Of a stretch of 64,000 bases of DNA, positions 56,053 through 64,000 are shown piece after piece (positions within the stretch are counted from its first letter, which is position 1; each line of letters starts with the position of its first letter). A program made the position numbers and the translations under genes. The notes below the pieces were generated by a model. It searched no databases. It was not told the origin of the DNA and saw nothing but the letters and a program-made list of their open reading frames with translations. Origin of the DNA: Euborellia annulipes (taxonomy: Eukaryota > Arthropoda > Insecta > Dermaptera > Anisolabididae). The stretch spans positions 62,001 to 126,000 of the forward strand of contig JAKCPI010003067.1 of the NCBI GenBank assembly GCA_023213315.1, given 5' to 3'.

Positions 56053-56902
56053 ATTCAGTGAATATAGATCAATGATCCTTTTTCCTCTCATCTGATTGTC
56101 TAATCGGATGGTGAGATATAATGAAAAAATAAATGTTTAAATATTAAATTTTAGCTTCATCTAAGTAATCTCTAGGAAATTCTAAACTCATTACAAAAAA
56201 TCCGATGCAAATTGAAGAAGCGGTTTGCGAATTAGAGACATTTGAAGATTCAATGTTTTATTTCTTTTCTCTGTTAATTATTCCTACCTCTTAATTCGAG
56301 CAAAGGAGGGGAGGGCGGAGCCTGTCTGCTGCCTCCCCCACCCCTCCTCCCTGATTATTGCTCTTGACCAAAGCGCGCCCTCCCCTCTTCTGAGAAAATA
56401 AAATAATAAAAAATTAAAATTTTATCTCCGGACAGATTAAAAAGAATTTTAAAGACTCGTAAAAAAAAAAAAAATTATTTTGATGGTCACACAAATTTCT
56501 TTTAACTTTGGCTGTGCTTGTCACACCAGATTTTTTTTTATTTTTTTTAAACACTCCACACACATATACACATTCTTTTCGGCAAATTAGGTCATTTAAG
56601 ACTTTGACGATAATCGTTAATTATTAATATATCTATTGGGGGTCGGGCATTTCTATTTAAGCCATTTGGTGGTATCCAAGTGGCGTTAAATAAAATCATC
56701 GGACTGCCTGGAGTCCGAACCCGCGTCCGTCGCGTTCGGTATAGAAGGGAGGCACGCTACCAACTAGACCAAGCCCGTAGGCGTTTGTGTTGAGATCTAT
56801 GGTCGAGATATATTTCAAGACGTAAACTTTATAAACAAAGGAAAATATTTATATTTTGTACCAAAGCAACCATTTCTCCTATCTTTCCTAAATATAGTTG
56901 CC
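56053..56902. other. Centre of the inverted duplication
   Basis: Between the arms: about 430 bases of unique DNA including a CCTCCCC-rich patch (56300-56390), then a minus-strand family C copy (about 56482-56537 and 56800-56893) split by a SINE A. Confidence 0.7.
56550..56780 (-). mobile_element. SINE A inside family C
   Basis: CACTCCACACACATATACAC tail, CTTTTCGGCAAATTAGG core, hairpin TTTAAGCCATTTGG/CCAAGTGGCGTTAAA, GAGTCCGAACCCGCGTCCG B box, and head. The minus-strand family C resumes after about 20 bases. Confidence 0.82.
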
Positions 56903-58136
56903 TACGTGTATATAAAATTTCTAGACTTCTAGCTCCAATGGTTTCGTTAAATTAGCGCTCTAAAGGTTTAGACCCGAATGTGCTCAGGGTCCATGCAGAG
57001 CCAATTTTTCTCAAGGGACTCGCTCTAAAAAAAAAAAAAAATTTCATTTCATATCAAAATTGGATGAAATTTTATGTCCTCTTGTGACAATATTCTAGTC
57101 CTTGTTGTTTTTATCAATTCAGCTTTCAATTTTTGAGGCTTGTTAATTTTATTTTACTAGCTCGTTGTTTATACACAACCCACAACATGTATAAAAAAAA
57201 TTTCTAAGATCCCTTAATTTAGCAACATTATAAGATTTTATAGCCATTTTTAGAATTAAATTTTATAAAATTTGAGTATAAACAGATGGAATCAATCAAT
57301 TTGACAATTATTTCAACTAATGGAAGAGCATCAAATTTTTTTTCCCAATTCGATCGGCGCCCAGAGCCCAGCCAGGGAGACTTGCGTAACTCTTATCTAA
57401 GCCTTTTGTCTAGCGCGAGATCGCTTTTCAAAAAATCGCTAAATCTCTCTTATTTATTCACGGATTTGAGGCAAAATGCAAAACTGGTCTCTTGAATCAA
57501 TTATAAAGCCATAGGAATTTTTTTATTTAGTTAGGCCCACATAAAATGAGGGTTTATTGATGACACTCACGACTTCGAATGTCAACTCCCGCCAATATTT
57601 TCTAATTTATTGTTTTTTAATTAAATAAACACATTTAGGGCTTGATGTCGATTGAATAAATTAAAATATAAAATATTCTAACTAAAACAATCCATTTTCG
57701 GCCAAGGAATGTCCTAAAAATAATAAAAAATCGATTTTAATTAATTTTGACAGATTAATTTTTTTCTTTTCAAAATAATAAAAAAAACTATTCAACATAT
57801 ATAAATAATGAATAGTGCATTAAAATCAGCACTAAATCCTGAATCTTACACATTTATGTCAATTACTAGTTTGCTCTATTTAATCAGAGAGAGTCACATC
57901 TATGTTCGCTTGAATTTTCGTAAATTTGCTAAAAACTAAAAAAGATATAAAATTTGTGTTTATTGATTCGTTATCTGCATTAAATACAAAATTTATTCGA
58001 TATCTTAAATATCTTCTACCTTTTATGTTTAATGATATTAAGCCTCCTCAAATTTTGTATCGTTTTTTGAGTATAACTCGAAAAATAATTGAGATATAAA
58101 AATAACAAATGTAGATTCTTAATCCTCATCAAATCC
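56903..58136 (-). repeat. Right arm of the large inverted duplication
   Basis: Inverted copy of 54250-56052 without the two insertions. Small differences (for example GCGCGAG orders near 57415) show some divergence after duplication. The 69-codon plus frame at 57286-57495 is not matched by any recognised protein. Confidence 0.88.
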
Positions 58137-58326
58137 CCCATATTTTCCCAGTGTCATATGTTTAAGAAGTGGTTAAATTAAAAATCTTATATTTTTAGAT
58201 TTTGTATCAATTAATCGAAAACTGTTAGAGATATTAAAATTTCGTATGCAAATTCTTATTCAAGGTGAAATTTTATCCAGAAACAATGTATCACATGCCT
58301 TGTGTTGTGTTTAATAGATAGATAGT

Positions 58327-58350
58327 AGCTAGTGGCGTAGCGAGAGGGGA
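58327..58350 (+). mobile_element. hAT end fragment
   Basis: TAGTGGCGTAGCGAGAGGGG resembles the left end at 53890. The rest is missing. Confidence 0.4.
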
Positions 58351-58360
58351 GGGAGGTCTA

Positions 58361-58780
58361 AAGTGAGAGTTAGTAGGTGGCTTTTCACGGTCGGTTGACG
58401 GATGTTTGTCAGGCTTTAGTGGGGAATAATTAAATTATTTTTAGAGGTATATGTTTATTTTTCAATGGTTTACGATTTTGGCCAATTTCAATCGTTTCGG
58501 CTTATAGCCTTCTTCAGAACCTGAATTAAAAAATAACAGAGACATTATTCATACAATGATAACATTTTTTTAAGATTTTCTTTTACCTCTTGCATCTTCA
58601 TTATGTACATATTGTTAAATAATTTATAGACACAGATTGCTTCATTAATTAACATACAGTAAACCATTGAAAATAAACATATACCTCTAAAAATAATTTA
58701 ATTATTTACTAAAACCTGACCAAACATCCGTCAACCGACCGTGAAAAGAAACCACTATAACTCTCACTGCATTGAAGTTT
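58361..58780. mobile_element. Inverted pair of PLE-like 3' ends
   Basis: Arms about 58363-58472 and 58661-58770 are inverted (GTTGACGGATGTTTG and CAAACATCCGTCAAC; TATACCTCTAAAAATAAT). The left (minus) copy extends further inward and carries CTGAAGAAGGCTATAAGCC GAAACG at 58493-58517; the right copy is cut before it. This asymmetry repeats that of the 46.7-kb pair. Confidence 0.7.
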
Positions 58781-58868
58781 CAACCGGTCCTTGCAGAAAG
58801 ATTAGATTCATAGGTAATATAAATTATACACAAGGTTATTTGTTTCAATTCATTTTATTGACTTAATA

Positions 58869-58899
58869 CGCATTTCGACACTATGTGTGTCATCTTCAG
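58869..58899 (-). mobile_element. PLE-like 3' end, single
   Basis: Minus strand: CTGAAGATGACAC, loop ACATA, GTGTCGAAATGCG. Outward tail TAAGTCAATAAAATGAATTG. Confidence 0.55.
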
Positions 58900-59502
58900 A
58901 AGTTTACAAATGACTGACAATTTTTATCTGGTTCTTGATGTGGCCAGGGCGAGGGTTGAGTTCTTAGTTGGGTGGGGTGGGCGTTTAGGTAGACCAATTA
59001 GGTGCGAGTTAGATTAGATTAGATGTCAAAGATGTCGAGATTTTGATGGAAATACACGTTTTAGATGCCTCCTTAGTTTAAAAAAAGTGGTTCCCGCAAA
59101 ATTATCTGTCTGAGAACGAAAAGAGCTACAAAGTTCAAATTTTATATTTAAGTTCGGTGAACAAAATTGGTCAAAGACTATTTGTAGGCCTACTTTATTA
59201 ATGTACATTTTTAAGGGGCCCTTACACGATCAGTCAGATTGTTAGTCTGACTGAATCAGTCCGACCGTCAGTATTTTCTTCATTCAAGTATAATTTTACA
59301 CATATCATTCAGACTACCAGTCAGAATCAAGTACTTTTAGCTCATTCGACTGTGGGAAGCAACTAATTTTTCTTCTTAACAAAACTAGCTTAGTTCCCTG
59401 CCACTAAGTTACTATGAAAAACAAAAAGAAAACGACCATCAGTCCTTCAGTCTTGCCCATACACGTTCAGTCAAAACGCCATTCCGCTCAAATACTGACA
59501 GT

Positions 59503-60529
59503 CAGTGGCGTATTCAGGGGGGGGGCCCAGGGGGGCCGGGCCCCCCCCCAAAGCCTTCTCCAAAACAAAAAAATCTGGTGTGACTGGCGCACAGCACACA
59601 ACTTTCTCTTACCTTCGGTAATCGAAAGTTGTGTTCTGTGCTTGTCACACCAGATTTTTTGTGTCGACATATATTTAGTTCCCGACAGTACGGAACATTT
59701 AAATTCAGATGTAAAATTTATAAGTATGGGAAAATATTTATATTTTGTTACCATGGCAACCATTTCTCCTATCTTCCCTATGAAATACAAGAGTAAAGTG
59801 GTCTTCAGAAGATTTCAATCACAAAATGAGAATATACATTTTAAAGATAATCTAAAAAATAATTGATTTTTTGAATTTAAAAAAAAATCGTTGAAGCAAA
59901 TTTTGAGAAAATCGAAAAAAACTGAAAAAGTACATCAGTAAAGTACTAGTACACTTTGGCCGATTTTGATTAAAACCTTATTTTTCCGGTCCCGGGGGGG
60001 GTGTTTAACTTAAATATAAAATTTCAACCTCGTAGCTCAATTCCTTCATGCTTAAAATTGAACACACACCCACACACCCACACACCCACAGACAGACCAT
60101 GTCGCGAAAACCACTTTTTTGGATTCAGGGGACCTCAAAACGTGAAGATCCATCAAAATCTCGACATCGAATTTTTGACATGAATCCAATACTTTCTCTC
60201 TATATATATATTACATATATACATAGGTAAGAGAAAGTAAAAATACCTATTGTTTTCCCTAATGATATTTGTTTTTTTTTAAATAAATATTTTATTAACT
60301 CTCATAAATTCTAAAATCTAACAAAATACTTATAAATAATTGAAAAAATTACGAATTTTGTATTAAAATTTTTTTTTATTTAAAAAAAAAAAATTTTTTT
60401 ATTTGTTTTTTATTTATAATTTATATATTATCTAAAAAAAATTTCTCCACTTTAAGTTTCTTGGTGAAGGGGGGGGGGTTCATAAAACTTTTGGGCCCCC
60501 CCCAAGCAGAAATCCTGGCTACGCTACTG
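59503..60529. mobile_element. hAT-type element nested in the TTA element
   Basis: Ends CAGTGGCGTATTCAGG and (reverse complement) CAGTAGCGTAGCCAGG, with perfect 8-bp duplication CTGACAGT (59495-59502, 60530-60537). Long G and C runs near both ends. Most of its length is a family C guest. Confidence 0.92.
59566..60239 (-). mobile_element. Family C, full-length copy nested in the hAT
   Basis: Complete minus-strand copy: terminal palindrome 59566-59660, all blocks, and ACTTTCTC/hairpin end near 60190-60239. The 150- and 100-codon frames across its left part are incidental to the repeat. Confidence 0.9.
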
Positions 60530-60888
60530 CTGACAGTCTGACTGTAAGGGCCCCTTTAGTTTATTTTGTTTTTCTCAAAAATAGGTCCAAAGATTTTGAT
60601 TAAAATTCATAAACCAATTCTTTTTTTAGATGCTCTTTAAAATGTATATTCTCATTTTGCCCTTGAAATTGTTTGAAGTACATTTTAGCCTGTACTTCAA
60701 AGGGAAAGATAGAAGATATGGTTGCCATGGTAACAAAATGTAAATAAATACTATTCTAAAATTTCTCTGTAACAGTAATAGTAATACAAAACAGGTGTTG
60801 CATCGTTTTCCAACATTATAAAATTATATTTTTCTAAATTTATAAATTTTACATCTTGAATTCTAATATTTCGGAGGAAAATAAATAT

Positions 60889-61059
60889 TCGGGTCCAACC
60901 GAAACAAGATTTTCAGCCGAAACCGAATTTCGGCCTCAATCTTAGTTTCGGCCGACTTGTATTTTTTTTTGTGTGCGAGTCTCATCTCATCTTTTCAAAC
61001 TCTGGTTTCGGCCGGCAGAAAGTTTTTGGCCGAAACCGAAACTTCTGTCGGTTTTCTTA
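60889..61059. mobile_element. Short hAT remnant of the CCGAAAC type
   Basis: TCGGGTCCAACCGAAACAAG and TTCGGCC/CCGAAACC repeats match the element at 22349-22671. Flanks ATAAATAT and ATAAATGG agree in 6 of 8 bases. Confidence 0.65.
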
Positions 61060-61065
61060 ATAAAT

Positions 61066-61369
61066 GGACCGTTTATTTTGAAAGTGATGTAAGTCCATTT
61101 TCTATTGTTTCGAGAAAATGAAAGGTTAACATATCTGTTTATTAAAAAATCTATGTACCGACCAATTTTCAATTGTACAAAACATGGGAATGTTTTAAGA
61201 AATATTAGAGTGAGGTGGATAGCTGAGTAGATATTGTAGTAAGAAAGAAATTAAGAAATTTACCACTAGCTATTTATACATAGAAAATTTACATTAATTT
61301 AAGCATAAATTGTGTGATATCTCATTTTTTAAGAAAATGGACTTACACCATTTTCAAAATAAACGGTCC
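61066..61369. mobile_element. MITE with ~38-bp inverted ends
   Basis: GGACCGTTTATTTTGAAAGT ... and its inverted partner ending AAAATAAACGGTCC; GTAAGTCCATTTTCT/AGAAAATGGACTTAC also pair. 304 bp, non-coding. Confidence 0.8.
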
Positions 61370-61481
61370 AAATATATGATAACTCACAAAATCTGGTGTG
61401 ACAAGCACAGAACACAACTTCTAATTACCAAAGGTAAGAGTAAGTTCCGTGTTGTGCGACCAGTCCCACCATATTTTTTAA

Positions 61482-62235
61482 AAACCAATTTATATACTTG
61501 AAACCAACTAGTCTAATTGTTCTAATGGTGCTTTTTTCTGATAAAAAAAAAAATTGATACTTGAGAGATTGTGGCCCGCAGGCCTCACAGTTGAGAGAAT
61601 TCTTTCTCAAGACCTTGACATAGATTATAATATTGGAAATAGTTGTAGAATTAATTAGTTAAAAATGGATCTATACATATTAAATAAAAGATTAATATAC
61701 TGTAAGCACTTGATTTGAAGTAGGGGAGTTAAATTCTTAAAGAAACTATTTAAATATTTTAAAATGTAGCTACTTGTCATAAAATTTTTTCTTTGATCGG
61801 AATGTAGTAGTAGTATTTTGATTGATTTTAAACGTGACGAACGAATTGACTTATTTGTCCAATTCTTTCCTCTTTTTTTTTGATTTTCTGGAGAAAAAGA
61901 GAAGAGTGTGAGATGATGTTTGTTGGTGAGATGTAATGGTCTTTTTTTTTTCTTTCTTTTGATGCCGTTCATTCGCTTTGGGAATTAACGGTGTAGCCTT
62001 GCGGGCCTCACTCAAACAACACTTGCAAAGGAATTCGATAAATACACGCACACACACACAAGTACTTGGACCATACGGGTTATGTGTATGTGTTGAAAAG
62101 ATTAATATTAAAATACTTCCCTTTTTTCCGGCTGTTAAGTATCTTGATATACATGCATTTGATTAAGTGTTAAATAACTTGTGTAGATAATAAATTAGCT
62201 TGAACAAAAAAAAAAAAAATGTTTTAATAAAACAA
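61482..62235. other. AT-rich, no gene recognised
   Basis: Short overlapping minus frames (61655-61972, 61851-62057) are low-complexity and without domains; a (CA)n run lies near 62050. Confidence 0.45.
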
Positions 62236-62513
62236 TCTCAGCCAAAAACATCGGAGATGCAAAAGGGCGCCTCGCATTATTTTTGCCTAGCGTCGAGGTG
62301 AAATCAAAAAAATGCGCCTCGCTTTTCTGATTTATATAAAAGCGAGGAAATATTTTCACTTAAATAAAACCCCTACAGAATTTTATTTGTTTCATATATC
62401 CTCGCTTTTATATAAATCAGAAAAGCGAGGCGCATTTTTTTGATTTCACCTCGACGCTAGGCAAAAATAATGCGAGGCGCCCCTTTTTGCATCTCCGATG
62501 TTTTTGGCTGAGA
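62236..62513. mobile_element. 278-bp palindromic element
   Basis: Arms 62236-62348 and 62399-62513 are inverted and nearly perfect over about 113 bases, from TCTCAGCCAAAAACATCGG to AGCGAGGA, with a 50-base loop. Each arm contains further GAGGCGC/GCGCCTC repeats. No sure target duplication. A transcript would form a very stable hairpin. Confidence 0.9.
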
Positions 62514-62636
62514 TTTCACTTCTTTTTGTGAAATATTACATGAAAATATTATTTATTAATTTTTGTTTATTAAATATTAAGTTATCACATGAATAGATCT
62601 TTTAATATGCATTCCAAACAGTAAAAAATAAATACA

Positions 62637-63712
62637 TCGTTTGGTATCCATTCGAAACGATAAACATAGGATTTCACAAAATTTTATAAAATTTTAGGTT
62701 TTTTATTTTTGTTATGTTGGTAGATTGTAAATATTTCGTTTGGTATTCATTCGAAACGATAAAGATAGGATTTCACCAAATTTTATAAAATTTTAGGTTT
62801 TTTATTTTTGTTATGTTGGTAGAATGTAAATACATCGTTTGGTATCCATTCGAAACGATAAACATAGGATTTCACAAAATTTTATAAAATTTTAGGTTTT
62901 TTATTTTTGTTATGTTGGTAGATTGTAAATATTTCGTTTGGTATTCATTCGAAACGATAAAGATAGGATTTCACCAAATTTTATAAAATTTTAGGTTTTT
63001 TTATTTTTGTTATGTTGGTAGAATGTAAATACATCGTTTGGTATCCATTCGAAACGATAAACATAGGATTTCACCAAAATTTTATAAAATTTTAGGATTT
63101 TTATTTTTGTTATGTTGGTAGGATGTAAATACATCGTGTGGTATCTATTCGAAACGATAAACATAGGATTTCACAAAATTTTATAAAATTTTAGGATTTT
63201 TATTTTTGTTATGTTGGTAGGATGTAAATACATCGTGTGGTATCTATTCGAAACGATAAACATAGGATTTCACAAAATTTTATAAAATTTTAGGATTTTT
63301 ATTTTTGTTATGTTGGTAGGATGTAAATACATGTGTGGTATCTATTCGAAACGATAAACATAGGATTTCACCAAATTTTATAAAATTTTAGGATTTTTAT
63401 TTTTGTTATGTTGGTAGAATGTAAATACATCGTTTGGTATCCATTCAAAACGATAAACATAGGATTTCACCAAATTTTATAAAATTTTAGGTTTTTTATT
63501 TTTGTTATGTTGGTAGAATGTAAATACATCGTTTGGTATCCATTCGAAACGATAAACATAGGATTTCACCAAATTTTATAAAATTTTAGGATTTTTATTT
63601 TTGTTATGTTGGTAGAATGTAAATACATCGTTTGGTATCCATTCGAAACGATAAACATAGGATTTCCCTAAATTTTATAAAATTTTAGGTTTTTTATTTA
63701 TTTTATGTTGGT
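62637..63712 (+). repeat. Satellite: 11 tandem units of ~99 bp
   Basis: Units start near 62638, 62737, 62836, 62935, 63035, 63135, 63234, 63332, 63431, 63530 and 63629. Each holds CGTTTGGTATCCATTCGAAA CG (ends self-complementary), GATTTCACAAAATTTTATAA and GTTATGTTGGTAGAATGTAA. Units 1/3 and 2/4 match in an alternating fashion; units 6-8 share GTGTGGTATCTATTCG. This indicates stepwise local amplification of dimers and single units. Confidence 0.95.
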
Positions 63713-64000
63713 AGCACTCCTTATCACGTTAATCTATTTCTATCTGAATGGATCTATCCTAAAAAATTTTTGTTCCATTAGGGATGAAAATTACTAATAT
63801 TAATAGATATGTTCCTAGATGACGTCATCAGGGAGCAAAATAGTTAGAATTGTCTTTTCGCCATGTTAAAGATAGGACAAATTTGAAATTTTGAATACCT
63901 CTCAAAAAGTCACTTTTGATCCAAAATGAAATTTTATATCAAAGGTATCGGGTTTTTGATAGTAACTATTTGTATTTTAAATTTCATCCAAATCGGTCCA
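63713..64000. other. Sequence beyond the satellite
   Basis: Carries a perfect TGACGTCA at 63820-63827 and a stretch (AAATTTCATCCAAATCGG) reminiscent of families C/D, but it runs off the window. May be part of an element that includes the satellite. Confidence 0.4.

Larger units (their letters stand above)
59214..60555. mobile_element. TTA-flanked element (PIF/Harbinger-like?)
   Basis: Ends AGGGGCCCTTACA in both orientations with TTA on each side. Subterminal CAGTCAGAC/GTCTGACTG repeats occur at both ends. Three-base TTA duplication fits PIF/Harbinger; the assignment is tentative. Non-coding apart from its guests. Confidence 0.7.
59022..61481 (+). mobile_element. Family C copy split by a nest of insertions
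   Basis: C sequence is found at 59022-59213, 60556-60888 and 61370-61481, in order and on one strand, ending in a diverged terminal palindrome (61388-61481). The gaps are filled by a TTA-flanked element, a hAT remnant and a palindromic MITE. Reassembled length is near the family norm. Confidence 0.85.

Noticed and set aside
59414..59866. 150-codon plus-strand frame
   Set aside because: It runs through hAT ends and a minus-strand family C element; frames in other C copies are not conserved.
62637..63712. CRISPR array
   Set aside because: Repeats are contiguous 99-bp units without variable spacers, in a eukaryotic context; this is a satellite.

Overview
This is an AT-rich eukaryotic (metazoan, probably arthropod-type) intergenic or repeat-rich window. 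I find no complete host gene, no true tRNA or rRNA gene and no prokaryotic signal (operons, Shine-Dalgarno sites, CRISPR). The evidence for an animal genome is the repeat content: two tRNA-derived SINE families, an I-group LINE fragment with RNase H, Penelope-like elements (PLEs) with a GIY-YIG endonuclease, many hAT-type elements with 8-bp target duplications, TA/TTA/TTAA-type elements, and a 99-bp satellite. The species cannot be named from the sequence alone.

Layout. 0.4-3.7 kb: a 1.75-kb element with long inverted ends and a 5S-rRNA-like core (family D) next to a family C element, then two SINEs and a fold-back repeat. D+C recurs almost unchanged at 25.4-27.7 kb. 5-8.6 kb: an inverted PLE pair, a SINE with a clean target duplication, a 0.9-kb TA-flanked inverted-repeat element, and family C copies. 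10.55-10.86 kb: a GC/CpG-rich island with a possible first exon encoding a signal peptide and ending at a splice donor; this is the best host-gene candidate. 11-19.5 kb: SINEs, a 77-bp LINE remnant, PLE ends and C fragments. 19.8-23.4 kb: nested hAT, TA-type and TTAA-type elements. 28.7-36.2 kb: SINE-in-SINE, a possible exon, a CRE-like repeat cluster and the LINE. 36.4-42.2 kb: three hAT-type elements with perfect 8-bp duplications. 44.4-48.6 kb: family C copies, one split by a 1.6-kb inverted PLE pair. 49.5-51.2 kb: a short retroelement and a hAT element. 53.9-58.1 kb: a roughly 1.2-kb inverted duplication whose arms differ by two insertions, so one arm preserves both empty sites. 59.0-61.5 kb: a family C copy split by a four-level nest. 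62.2-63.7 kb: a 278-bp palindromic element, then an 11-unit satellite.

How it fits together. Most of the window is a record of repeated insertion. Family C (about 0.6 kb, ending in a roughly 90-bp palindrome) is the commonest unit and is both target and guest. PLE 3' ends recur as outward-facing inverted pairs. Two SINE families with different tRNA heads share a 3' core. Family assignments rest on my reading of motifs, inverted termini and target duplications; no database search was possible.
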